64,000 nt of DNA, taken from assembly GCF_002727185.1 (NCBI RefSeq), contig NZ_NIZW01000006.1, positions 186,001 to 250,000 on the forward strand, given 5' to 3'. The DNA is from Rhodopirellula bahusiensis. Its GTDB lineage: Bacteria; Planctomycetota; Planctomycetia; Pirellulales; Pirellulaceae. Made by a program: the position numbers and the translations under genes. The notes below the pieces were generated by a model. The model was not told the DNA's origin. It ran no database searches and was given only the letters and a program-made list of their open reading frames with translations. Shown in pieces: positions 1 through 8,723 of the stretch; the first letter of the stretch is position 1, and the number at the start of each line of letters is the position of its first letter.

Positions 1-969
1 AGCAATCCGGCTGGGCTTGCTGCTGTTCAAAGCCGTTGCCACGACACCGGGCGGTGACATACCAAAGGCGACGCATGCTTCAGCGGGGCGAACGTTGAAT
101 CGGTCGCACTGAATCTGGAAACGTTCTCGCCACGCGATCAGCTCTTGATCTTCAACACTTTCGCCGGTGACTTTTCGATAATCGTAGTGGTCGCCACCAG
201 TCAGAAATCCCGCGTGAAAAACCGCGGAGTTGATCACACTGACACCTTGAAGACGCATCGTCTCGACAAAGTCCAACAAGGGTTCGGGGTGTGTCCGGAT
301 CGTGAGACTGGTCGCGAGCATGACCCAGTCCAATGGAAGAGACTTTGCCAACTCCTCGGAGACTCGCCAGTCCTTTGAACCAACACCGATCGCGAGAACG
401 TCACCGCGGTCGCGAAGTTCGCTCAGCGCCTGGTAGGCACCCAAGATATCATCCCAACGACGTTTTCGATCGTCTTCGCCGGATGCCGCCGCCAGGTACT
501 CATCGGGATCATGGACCGATACCAATTGCGGCCGATACGGCGACAGCAACTCGCAGCCTTGTTCCCAACAACGCAGGATACCATCGTAGCTGATGTCTTG
601 AACGGCATCATGTTTTAAACCAACCCAAGCACCGGGCTCGAAAGTCGGTTCGGGAGAGGTCAGAGGAACTCGCCGCCAACCGAGTTTATTGCTGATCAAA
701 ATCTGGTCGGGAGCAACCTGCAATGATCGCAGAGCATCCGCCATGCTTTCCAACGCCAACCCGGCTCCATACTTTCCAGCCGAATCAGCAGCGACGACGC
801 CATCGCACTGAGCAAACCATTCCGACACAATCGACCGTTTGGTGTCACGATCGACCGCTTGGTAGAGGTTGCCCAACGCACTGGTGCCAAAAATGATTGG
901 CGGGAGCATGTTGCCGATTGTTGGCACAGCAGGTTTCTCAGTTTGTCGAGAAGCGACGGACTCTGGCAT
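1..969 (-). CDS. Aldo/keto reductase, probable L-fucose dehydrogenase type (3' end cut by window)
   Basis: Reading the minus strand from an ATG at 969 gives 323 codons open to the window edge. It is a TIM-barrel aldo/keto reductase, an NAD(P)-dependent oxidoreductase of sugars or aldehydes. The AKR catalytic tetrad is readable: Asp62 and Tyr67 in DSAGKYG, Lys95 in ISNKLG and His153 in SVHDPDEY. A GFGTSALGNL-like N-terminal strand (FGTSALGNL, residues 27-35) matches the family. Its ATG shares one base with the TGA of the upstream fucosidase gene (TGATG), which implies one mRNA and coupled translation. That neighbour suggests the substrate is L-fucose, as in D-threo-aldose/L-fucose dehydrogenases. 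The family is clear; the substrate is inferred from context. The C-terminus is missing because the window ends. Confidence 0.85.
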   Translation of the reverse strand, partial: MPESVASRQTEKPAVPTIGNMLPPIIFGTSALGNLYQAVDRDTKRSIVSEWFAQCDGVVAADSAGKYGAGLALESMADALRSLQVAPDQILISNKLGWRRVPLTSPEPTFEPGAWVGLKHDAVQDISYDGILRCWEQGCELLSPYRPQLVSVHDPDEYLAAASGEDDRKRRWDDILGAYQALSELRDRGDVLAIGVGSKDWRVSEELAKSLPLDWVMLATSLTIRTHPEPLLDFVETMRLQGVSVINSAVFHAGFLTGGDHYDYRKVTGESVEDQELIAWRERFQIQCDRFNVRPAEACVAFGMSPPGVVATALNSSKPSRIA

Positions 970-2588
970 CACTGAGTGACCTTCAGGACGTAAGCAAACT
1001 TCGACGCTTTGTCCGCTGGAAGTGAAACGGTCACGCCACTATCGCCGCGTTCCCAATCCAGTTTCTCGTCCGACCCAAGCAATTCGATGGCGCCAATTTC
1101 CTCTGGGTAGAGATCGCTGCCCTGAGCCAATGTCTTGATCGTGATCTGGTTGTCTTTCGGCCACTTCAATCCGTGGACGTACAAGACATTGTCGTTCGTG
1201 GTGAAACGCAAGTCTTCCGACGTGAACGGCTTGTCTTTCGACTCGGAGACGTGCCCGGTGGAGACCGAAGTTGGACCTTCGCCAAAGGTCTTCCAGTACG
1301 TCGTGTCGTAGATGGCTTCTCCGTTGACCTTCAACCAATCACCGATGGCTTTCAAGATCGCTTGGTCTTCTTCTGGGATGGTGCCGTCAGCACGTGGCCC
1401 CACGTTCAACAGCAAACAGCCGTTCTTGCTGACGATGTCGACCAGGTCATTCACCAAACGCTCTGGAGTCTTGTAGCGTTGGTTTTCGGTGTATCCCCAT
1501 GAACTGGAGCTGACTGCCGTGTCGGTTTGCCAGAACGGCTTGCGAATCTCTGCCATCTTCGAACGCTCTTTGTCCAGAACCGCAGCCGATTCGGGAAACG
1601 CGTTGAACTTGTAGTTGATGATGCCGAGGTCGGAATCTTTGGCCGACGTTTTGTTGTAGTAGTAGGCAGCAAATTTTTGCAGGTGCTCGGCGTACGTGTT
1701 GTTGAGATAAGTCGAGTCGCCGTGCTTGGGTGTGATACCAAAGTCAAACCAAAACACATCGGGTTTGTACTTGTCCACCAATTCGCAAGACCGAGCCAAC
1801 CAATCGTCTTTGAACTGGTCATCTTGTGGCGTGAAGTTGTGTTGGTAGTCCCAAGCGTTGTCCTCGAAGAGGAACGGCATTGGCCGACCATAAAGGTCTG
1901 CGTACTGAGGGTCTGCGTTGTCGTACGATTCGTCACGCACGTAGAACATCCAATTGAACGCTCGGTGGCTGCTGACTCCGAATTTCATGCCTTCCGCGCG
2001 AACGGCTTCTGATAACTCTTGAATCACGTCGCGTTGGGGTCCCATCTCAGAGGCGTCCCAACGGGTGAACGCACAGTCGTACATTGGGAAACCGTCATGA
2101 TGCTCGGCAACCGGAATGACGTAGCGAGCACCGGTGTCTTTGAAGAGCTGGGCCCATTGTCCAGCGTCAAACTTTTCCGCTTTGAACTGCGGGATGAAGT
2201 CTTTGTAGCCAAACGTCTTTTGCGGACCGAATGTGTCGATGTGATGCTGGAAGAAATTGTCGCCACGGCGGTCGCGATTGATGTACATCTGCCGCGGGTA
2301 CCATTCGCTTCCGTACGCAGGAACGCTGTAAGCACCCCAGTGAATGAAGATGCCAAATTTTGCATCCTTGTACCACTGTGGAATCTCATAGTCTTCCAAC
2401 GAATTCCAGTCGGCTTTGAACGGCCCGTCCGAAATGGTCGCGTGGATGGTCTCGAGTGCTGGCTCAACTTTTGGATGGGGCAAGGTTGCCGGATGTGGCT
2501 TGGACTGCTCTTGCGCCACGGCAACCTGGAGTGTGATACATGCCAACATGGACATCAAAGTCGGCCGAAAAATCATGCTGCAACTCAT
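969..2588 (-). CDS. Alpha-L-fucosidase, glycoside hydrolase family 29, secreted
   Basis: GH29 retaining alpha-L-fucosidase, which releases L-fucose from polysaccharides or glycans. The start is placed at the ATG at 2588 (alternative 2576) because a signal peptide follows directly, with a hydrophobic run ending in AVAQ. The open frame extends to 2738, but that extra stretch is basic and not signal-like. Family blocks seen: GIFIHWGAYSVPAY with SEWYPRQMY, AEHHDGFPMYDC, and DVFWFDFGITP, whose Asp in WFDFG is the expected catalytic nucleophile. LLLNVGPRADGTIPEED is the typical C-terminal barrel block. A small beta-rich domain closes the protein. The stop overlaps the start of the aldo/keto reductase by one base, so hydrolysis and fucose oxidation are probably co-expressed. 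No clear Shine-Dalgarno precedes the start. Confidence in family is high. Confidence 0.93.
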   Translation of the reverse strand: MSCSMIFRPTLMSMLACITLQVAVAQEQSKPHPATLPHPKVEPALETIHATISDGPFKADWNSLEDYEIPQWYKDAKFGIFIHWGAYSVPAYGSEWYPRQMYINRDRRGDNFFQHHIDTFGPQKTFGYKDFIPQFKAEKFDAGQWAQLFKDTGARYVIPVAEHHDGFPMYDCAFTRWDASEMGPQRDVIQELSEAVRAEGMKFGVSSHRAFNWMFYVRDESYDNADPQYADLYGRPMPFLFEDNAWDYQHNFTPQDDQFKDDWLARSCELVDKYKPDVFWFDFGITPKHGDSTYLNNTYAEHLQKFAAYYYNKTSAKDSDLGIINYKFNAFPESAAVLDKERSKMAEIRKPFWQTDTAVSSSSWGYTENQRYKTPERLVNDLVDIVSKNGCLLLNVGPRADGTIPEEDQAILKAIGDWLKVNGEAIYDTTYWKTFGEGPTSVSTGHVSESKDKPFTSEDLRFTTNDNVLYVHGLKWPKDNQITIKTLAQGSDLYPEEIGAIELLGSDEKLDWERGDSGVTVSLPADKASKFAYVLKVTQ

Positions 2589-2799
2589 CGAAAGGCGGGG
2601 CGATGCGGGGGTTAGTGGTGTCTGAAGCGTCTTCAGACGACGTTTCAGCCGGATTAGTTTCCACTGAAGCCGCAGGAATCCCATAGCCGAGCTTGATTTT
2701 TGCATGCCCATTTTTAAACTGGCGAAAGTGGCGGGCAATCAATTCTCGTTCGGCGCAGCAGGCACCGCCCATTCGCGGTTGGAAATCGCCAGATCGCGA

Positions 2800-4215
2800 T
2801 CAGGGGCGGGCTTCGTAGAGAAGCTTGCCTTCGTCGTTGTAGAACTTGATCAGCAAGTCTTCGCCTGCTGTGATCGATAGAAAACCGCCGCTGGGTTCCG
2901 GTGAGATGAATGGTTGCCGGATCAAAGCATCGGGGTCGGTACCTCTTCGCGATCCCGGCAATACGCCCATGCGAGAGTTTTCGTCATTCAAGGCACCACA
3001 GGCAAACTCTTGAATGCCAGACGGATGAATGCTGTGGTACTGCCAGTGTCGGTCGCCGCACATCGTCATGAAGTGATCGATTTCGTTGGATTCCAACCAC
3101 TCGAAAAATTCATTCGCCTCGTGTCGAAAGCCTTTCAAGTTGGCGTGATTGTCTTTCTTGTAGGCATCGTCGGGGCCGACGAGAGGCGTGGGCGAAATCA
3201 GCAATTTCCATTTCGCGTCACTCGCTTTCAATGTGCTCTGCAGCCATTGCTTTTGCTCGTTGCCCCACAACGTCTTCTCAGGTCCATCCTTCATGCGATT
3301 GGGCGATCGGTAGTCGCGACCTTCGGTCAACCAAATTTGAAGGTGCTTGTTGACGCGAAAAGTTCGATAGGTCGGTGAGTCTTGATCGCCAGCGGGAACG
3401 ATCGGCAATTGTTCTCGAAAGACATCGATTCCGGTTTGTGGAAGCGGCAGGCGGTCTTTGTCGTGGTCCGAATCGTTGAAACGGAAGTCATGGTCGTCTT
3501 TGGACCAATACCCCGGAGCTTCTTTCAAGAAATCGATCAGACGCGGGAAGCGGAATTGTTCGTGCCAGCACTTTCGGAGCTGCGATAGCGTCTCTGCATT
3601 TCGAAAGGGATTGTCGTAGTAGACAATGTCGCCGGTACCGACGAAGAATGCTGGCGAGAGTTCTTTCATGTGGACCAACGACGGATAACCCAATCGCTTG
3701 TCCTCTTCCGTGGCGGTCAGTGGACCGGATGATTTGGCTTTCTTGCCGTGCAAGAACTTGTTGTAGTTCATGCAACTGAAAACAAGGAACTCGACGTCAG
3801 TCTCGGAATCTTCGCCCGGAAGAGTTTGGAACTGACCGATGGGCTCGACCGGACGTTCTTCGGTCGCAGCGGAAACCAAAGCTCGATAGTAGTAACGCGT
3901 TCCAGGGGCGAGCGACGACACTTGGTGCCGCACGATGAAGTCGTTGCCAGGTTCCGCGAGCAACAGATCGCTTGTTTGCGACGATTCAAAATCGGGGCTG
4001 ACGGACCATTCGAAACGGACCCTTCCCGCTCGTCCGGGCAGGTCTCCGGATTCGTCCAGCCCTTCTCTCGCGGTCAGTCGCGTCTGCAGCAGCACACTAG
4101 TCGAAGTGACTTCGCCGGACATCACGCCTTGGCCTAGGAAATGCTGTTGTGCTTGAACCAGAGATGGGCAAACAAGCAACGCGAGAAAAACCAAAGCAAG
4201 ACGTGATCGCATCAT
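2800..4215 (-). CDS. PhoD-like metallophosphatase, secreted
   Basis: 471 residues with an N-terminal signal peptide (hydrophobic core followed by VQAQQ). It resembles the PhoD alkaline phosphatase/phosphodiesterase family: an N-terminal fibronectin-like PhoD domain (FLGQGVMSGEVTSTSVLLQTR, with SLAPGTRYYYR) is followed by the metallophosphatase core. Metal-ligand motifs visible are SCMNYNK, GTGDIVYYDN, WSKDDHDF and MCGDRHWQYHS. These enzymes act outside the cytoplasm on phosphate mono- or diesters. It lies 50 bases downstream of the ThuA-like gene on the same strand and upstream of the fucosidase, so it may belong to one transcription unit, although 211 bases separate it from the fucosidase start chosen here. 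Exact substrate unknown. Confidence 0.85.
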   Translation of the reverse strand: MMRSRLALVFLALLVCPSLVQAQQHFLGQGVMSGEVTSTSVLLQTRLTAREGLDESGDLPGRAGRVRFEWSVSPDFESSQTSDLLLAEPGNDFIVRHQVSSLAPGTRYYYRALVSAATEERPVEPIGQFQTLPGEDSETDVEFLVFSCMNYNKFLHGKKAKSSGPLTATEEDKRLGYPSLVHMKELSPAFFVGTGDIVYYDNPFRNAETLSQLRKCWHEQFRFPRLIDFLKEAPGYWSKDDHDFRFNDSDHDKDRLPLPQTGIDVFREQLPIVPAGDQDSPTYRTFRVNKHLQIWLTEGRDYRSPNRMKDGPEKTLWGNEQKQWLQSTLKASDAKWKLLISPTPLVGPDDAYKKDNHANLKGFRHEANEFFEWLESNEIDHFMTMCGDRHWQYHSIHPSGIQEFACGALNDENSRMGVLPGSRRGTDPDALIRQPFISPEPSGGFLSITAGEDLLIKFYNDEGKLLYEARP

Positions 4216-4265
4216 TTCAACTCAAGCAAGGAGCACTGGGAAGTTGCGCAGGAACAACTCGGAAT

Positions 4266-5135
4266 TCACTCGGCTGAGGCGGTGGTTTCGTCGAGTTGTC
4301 CAGCGGCCCAGAGCACACCACGCGAAACGAGATCCATGTAACGTGCGTCGGCGACGGTTTCGTTTTGGTGACCGAGCGAAGTGCTGAAGATTCGCGTTTT
4401 GTTCGGGCCGTATTCGTTGGTCCACGCAACGACGGCGGTGGCTTCTTTTGCTTTGGCGTTTGGATTTTGCTTCAGCTGTCTCTTGTTCGGCGGAGTCTCT
4501 TGGACACCTTGGATCAAAGCCGAGGCACCATCAAACACGCGAACGTTGTTGTAGAGCTCTTCGTTGATCGTCGTCCAATCTTCCATGCCAGCGGTGATCG
4601 GGTGTTGGCTCATGTGCTTGACGTCGATGGGGAACTTGGGTCCGTGGCCGGTCGATTGCAATCCGAGCATCTCATACCAACCTGCGTTGTCGGCACCATC
4701 TTCGACGGGTTTGCGAAAGTCGTCCCAGCGGTAGCTGTGCATCGCGCAGTGAAGGTTCACGGCGGGAACGCCATCGAGGTGCTGTTTCAAAATTCGATTC
4801 ACGTATGGCTTTTCGATGACGTCGGCTGAACACTCGTCGTGAATCACGACGTCGTAGCCATCCGCCCAGTCATCGGATTCGTAAATGTCGAATCGAGCTC
4901 GCGTGGAGGTGTTGTCACTCAAGACCACGGTGACCTTCGCATCGAGACGCTCTTCGAGGCCCTCTTTCAGGAGCTTCGTTTGGCTGGCGTAGTCGTGGCA
5001 GCAACCGCCGGCGACGAGCAGTACCTGAAGCGGTTTCGTCTCGGCCGACGCCGCGGCATCTTCTCCGTGAGCAGCGTCCGCGAGGAACAACGGAAACAAG
5101 AGAGCAGCAAAGGCGAAATGGATGAACTTTTGCAT
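4266..5135 (-). CDS. ThuA-like domain protein, secreted
   Basis: The start is placed at the ATG at 5135, which gives a clean signal peptide (MQKFIHFAFAALLFPLFLA, then ADAAHGE). The open frame begins further out at 5201, but the added residues are not signal-like. The body is a ThuA-like class I glutamine amidotransferase fold, named after trehalose utilisation: LQVLLVAGGCCHDYASQT, YDVVIHDECSAD, VNLHCAMHSYR, HPITAGM and a C-terminal SLGHQNETVADARYMDLVSRG. The family is abundant in planctomycetes near sugar dehydrogenases and heme-binding proteins; the reaction is not established. It is divergently transcribed from the propeller/cytochrome protein starting at 5246, leaving about 110 bases for shared promoters. 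Confidence 0.82.
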   Translation of the reverse strand: MQKFIHFAFAALLFPLFLADAAHGEDAAASAETKPLQVLLVAGGCCHDYASQTKLLKEGLEERLDAKVTVVLSDNTSTRARFDIYESDDWADGYDVVIHDECSADVIEKPYVNRILKQHLDGVPAVNLHCAMHSYRWDDFRKPVEDGADNAGWYEMLGLQSTGHGPKFPIDVKHMSQHPITAGMEDWTTINEELYNNVRVFDGASALIQGVQETPPNKRQLKQNPNAKAKEATAVVAWTNEYGPNKTRIFSTSLGHQNETVADARYMDLVSRGVLWAAGQLDETTASAE

Positions 5136-5245
5136 CGTGATGTGAGCTTGAAGTGAGTCGAAAGATCGGAAGGTACGCATTGTAAACGACCATCGCGGCA
5201 ATTGGTTGGGGTATGGTGTTTTCTGCTGAAATCCGCCCCACAGAG

Positions 5246-8200
5246 ATGAATGCCATGAGTCGTCTTCGATTAAAGTCCCTTCGTAGCGGGATGCCCGGGA
5301 GCATTGGTTATCGATCGTTCGCCGCCGGCGTGCTGGCGTGCTCTTTGTTCACAGGGGCATTTGGGCAGGAGTCAGAATCAAACAAAAGCCTCGCTTCGGA
5401 TCTGCCGATCGGTGCGCCCGAACCAGCGACCGCAGCGGATGTCTACGGCGAAGGAGTGAGATCGACCGAGTACCGCACTCCGAGCGAAGAGCAAGCGGGA
5501 TTTCACTTGCCGCCGAACTTCGAGATCCGGCTGTTCGCTTCCGAGCCCGATATTGCCAAGCCATTGAACATGGCTTTGGATTCCAAGCAGCGACTTTGGG
5601 TGACGGACAGCGTCGCCTATCCCTACCCGGTCGCGACGAACGAAGAAGGTCCTGATTCAGTCAAAGTTCTCGAAGACACCGATCAAGATGGGACAGCTGA
5701 TTCGATCACGACGTTCACCGATGGCTTGAACATCCCAATGGGTGTCTTGCCCTACGGAGAAGGATGCTTGTGCTTCAGCATTCCAAACATCTGGTACTTG
5801 CGAGACACCGATGGCGATGGAAAGTGCGACGACCGTGAGGTTGTATTAGGTCCGTTCGACACGTCTCGCGATACGCATGGAATGATCAACTCATTGCGAG
5901 ACGGTGGCGACGGGTGGATCTATGCCTGTCACGGCTTCAACAACCAAAGCAAAGTCGCTGGCAAGGACGGTCATGTTGTCACGATGCATTCGGGCAACAC
6001 ATTTCGGTTCCGTCCCGATGGCAGTCGCGTGGAGTTGCACGCGCGCGGGCAAGTCAATCCGTTTGGGATGACTCGCGACGAATGGGGATACTGGTATTCA
6101 GCGGACTGTCACAGCAAACCGATCAGCCAATTGGTCGCCGGTGCCTGTTACCCCAGTTTTGGCAGACCGGATGATGGGCTGGGGTTCCTGCCGCCGATGA
6201 TGGATCACCTGCACGGAAGCACGGCCATTTCGGGCATTCAATTTTTTCCACCCGAGTCTTCGATCACACCGCTTCGGGGTCAATTCATCAGCGGAAACGT
6301 AATGACGTCGCGATTGAATTGGAACGAACGGGAGTTTGTCGGCGCGACCGCGAAGGGGCGGGCGCTTCCCGACTTTTTGACCAGCGATGATCCATGGTTT
6401 CGCCCAGTCGACATTCAAGTCGACGAACACGGGAACATCTACGTCGCCGATTTTTACAACAAAATCATCGGTCACTACGAAGTGCCGCTGGAACACCCGG
6501 GACGTGACCGGACGAGTGGACGGATCTGGCAAATCCGATACACGGGCGAGCAAGCCGACGACCTCGACGTGAACAGCACAGACCAACAACTGGTCTCGCG
6601 AATCCGGAAGAGTTTAGGGGGCGCCACCGATGAGGCAGCGTTAAAGGAATGCCGCGAGTTGCTGACGCACGAAAATGCACACGTGGTGCGAATGGCAGCG
6701 GAGTTTCTGGGGCGACGAGGAGAGATTTCGGACGTGACTCCTTTGGTTGCGACGTTGGCTGAAGTTGCTGACCAGGACTTCGTACTTCGGCAAACGATTC
6801 GCATCGCCATTCGCGATTTGATGCAACGTACGCCTCAGGACGATCCGTTTTGGAAGACCGTGCCCCATGCGGAAACGGCTTCCGCCATGCTTGGACTCAA
6901 GCAAAGCAAGGTGGTGGAGCCAATCCTGTCCTATCTGAAGGTTTCTCCGCTCACCAATTCCGACCAAGCAGCCAGGGAAGCTTTGCTGAGTCATGCGGTT
7001 TCGCTGGCCAAACCAATTCAAATGAATGCCTGTGTCGAATTTGCGAAGCAATTGGCTGACGACGATAGAGAATCATCGTTTGAGTGGTTACGACTGATTT
7101 GTGATGCGGGCAAATTTCAATCCTCGAACGTTCCCGCGTCAATTCGTGGCTGGGCGTTGGAGCTGATCGAATCGGACTGGAAAGACTTGACTGGAAATGC
7201 CGAGGTTTCGGTGGCGTGGTTCGGAACGGGGGATCAAAGTTGGATGCCCGAGCGGCGGCTGACCTATGTGGCGAGTTCTCCAGCGGAACGCGATAAGTTT
7301 GCTGAATTGAGCAGCAGCTTCCCACTTGGCGAGACTTACACCGGAACGTTTGCGAGTGATTGGTTTGCGGCACCGGAGCAGATCCAGTTTCGGATCGCAG
7401 GTCACAATTCACAACCGCAGGAAACGAACCCGAAGCAAAACTTGGTTCGCCTGCGATTGGCCGAGACAGGCGAAATCCTGCAGCAAACGTTGCCTCCTCG
7501 ATCCGACGTGACCGAATTAATTGTTTGGGACACACAAAACGTCGCTGGCCAGTCGGTTCGTATCGAAGCGGTCGATGGCGATTCCGGTACCGCCTACGCC
7601 TGGCTGGCGATCGGCGACTTCACTCCAAAGCGAATTGCCCCGACCGGAGCGGCCATCCAGTGGACAAGACTGCTGAGCTGGATCGAGCGTCTGAAGCTGG
7701 TTGAGTTCGAGAGCCAACTGAACGAGTTGCTATCGGACAAACAACTTGGTGTGCTGACTCGATTGCGAGCGGCAAGTACGCTCGCAAAACTGAATGGCGA
7801 GACCGAACTCAGAACGTTGGCTCAATTTGTGTCGACGGGCACAAATCAATTCGCACTGGCTGAGTCGCTTGTCGCCGCCATCAGCGGCAAGCAGTGGGAC
7901 GCAGTCGAACCACTCAAGAATCTTGGGCCGCATTTGAACGCTGCGCAGCAACGCGAATTGGTTTTGGAATGGATCGGTAGCGGTGCCGACATGAATTCAA
8001 TGTTCTCTGCGATTGAATCGGGAGCTTACGCGGCGGAGACCCTGGTCGATCCGGATGTCCAACAGGCAATCGGCCCGCGACTGGACGATGCGTTGCGGAA
8101 CAAGCTTGATGATTTGACTGAAGGGATCGTTTTCGATTCAGGACGAACTGAAAAGCTGAACCAGTTGCTCGTTTCGATTCGCAAGCTGAATGGCGACGCA

Positions 8201-8611
8201 GTGAATGGCAAAGCGGTCTTCACGAAGCAGTGCCAAACCTGCCATCAACTTCATGGCGAAGGGAAGCTGGTCGGGCCGCAATTGGATGGAGCCATCACTC
8301 GAAGCGTTGAGCGGCTTGTCGAAGATGTGGTGCTACCAGATCGGAACATCGACCAAGCCTTCCGATCGCAAAGCTTGCTGCTCGATGACGGCCGCGTCCT
8401 GGTCGGGTTGGTAGCCAGCCAGGATGACGAGATCATCAAACTGACGACCTCCGATGGAAAGAGCCAGGATGTTCCGGTCGACGCAGTTGAGATTCAGCAG
8501 GCGTCGCAACGATCCTTGATGCCCAACAACCTTTCGGACTTGATGACGGAGCGTGAGCTGGTGGACTTGATGGCGTACCTGAAGTCGTCGCCTGGTCACG
8601 ACGGTCACTAA
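5246..8611 (+). CDS. Secreted propeller/HEAT/cytochrome c protein (membrane-bound dehydrogenase type)
   Basis: About 1120 residues. The start is taken at ATG 5246; the frame opens at 5213. A signal peptide follows (FAAGVLACSLFTGAFGQ). The N-terminal half is a beta-propeller of the PVC putative membrane-bound dehydrogenase type, similar to soluble glucose/sorbosone dehydrogenases: FEIRLFASEPDIAKPLNMAL, LWVTDSVAYPYP, DTDQDGTADS, DTDGDGKCDDREV, NPFGMTRDEWGYWYSAD. HEAT-like repeats follow (LLTHENAHVVRMAAEFLGRRG). The end is a c-type cytochrome module with Cys996-Gln-Thr-Cys999-His1000, ending in the SLMPNNLSDLMTERELVDLMAYLKS block whose Met is the likely axial ligand. It probably oxidises a sugar in the periplasm and passes electrons to the heme. 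Substrate unknown. Divergent from the ThuA-like gene. Confidence 0.88.
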   Translation: MNAMSRLRLKSLRSGMPGSIGYRSFAAGVLACSLFTGAFGQESESNKSLASDLPIGAPEPATAADVYGEGVRSTEYRTPSEEQAGFHLPPNFEIRLFASEPDIAKPLNMALDSKQRLWVTDSVAYPYPVATNEEGPDSVKVLEDTDQDGTADSITTFTDGLNIPMGVLPYGEGCLCFSIPNIWYLRDTDGDGKCDDREVVLGPFDTSRDTHGMINSLRDGGDGWIYACHGFNNQSKVAGKDGHVVTMHSGNTFRFRPDGSRVELHARGQVNPFGMTRDEWGYWYSADCHSKPISQLVAGACYPSFGRPDDGLGFLPPMMDHLHGSTAISGIQFFPPESSITPLRGQFISGNVMTSRLNWNEREFVGATAKGRALPDFLTSDDPWFRPVDIQVDEHGNIYVADFYNKIIGHYEVPLEHPGRDRTSGRIWQIRYTGEQADDLDVNSTDQQLVSRIRKSLGGATDEAALKECRELLTHENAHVVRMAAEFLGRRGEISDVTPLVATLAEVADQDFVLRQTIRIAIRDLMQRTPQDDPFWKTVPHAETASAMLGLKQSKVVEPILSYLKVSPLTNSDQAAREALLSHAVSLAKPIQMNACVEFAKQLADDDRESSFEWLRLICDAGKFQSSNVPASIRGWALELIESDWKDLTGNAEVSVAWFGTGDQSWMPERRLTYVASSPAERDKFAELSSSFPLGETYTGTFASDWFAAPEQIQFRIAGHNSQPQETNPKQNLVRLRLAETGEILQQTLPPRSDVTELIVWDTQNVAGQSVRIEAVDGDSGTAYAWLAIGDFTPKRIAPTGAAIQWTRLLSWIERLKLVEFESQLNELLSDKQLGVLTRLRAASTLAKLNGETELRTLAQFVSTGTNQFALAESLVAAISGKQWDAVEPLKNLGPHLNAAQQRELVLEWIGSGADMNSMFSAIESGAYAAETLVDPDVQQAIGPRLDDALRNKLDDLTEGIVFDSGRTEKLNQLLVSIRKLNGDAVNGKAVFTKQCQTCHQLHGEGKLVGPQLDGAITRSVERLVEDVVLPDRNIDQAFRSQSLLLDDGRVLVGLVASQDDEIIKLTTSDGKSQDVPVDAVEIQQASQRSLMPNNLSDLMTERELVDLMAYLKSSPGHDGH

Positions 8612-8651
8612 GAAACCCGGATTGACTATTTGAATTGTTCACTTTCGTTAC

Positions 8652-8684
8652 AAAAAAACCCCGGCATCGAATTGGATGCCGGGG
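8652..8684 (-). terminator. Rho-independent terminator of pnp
   Basis: A perfect 10-bp stem, CCCCGGCATC at 8659-8668 and GATGCCGGGG at 8675-8684, with a 6-base loop. Read on the minus strand it is followed by seven T (8658-8652), the canonical intrinsic-terminator form. It lies 40 bases beyond the pnp stop. On the plus strand the stem follows the cytochrome gene, but no T tract follows it in that direction. Confidence 0.9.
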
Positions 8685-8723
8685 CGAAATGATCAATCAA
8701 GTGGAGTTTCGGTTGAGAAGCGA

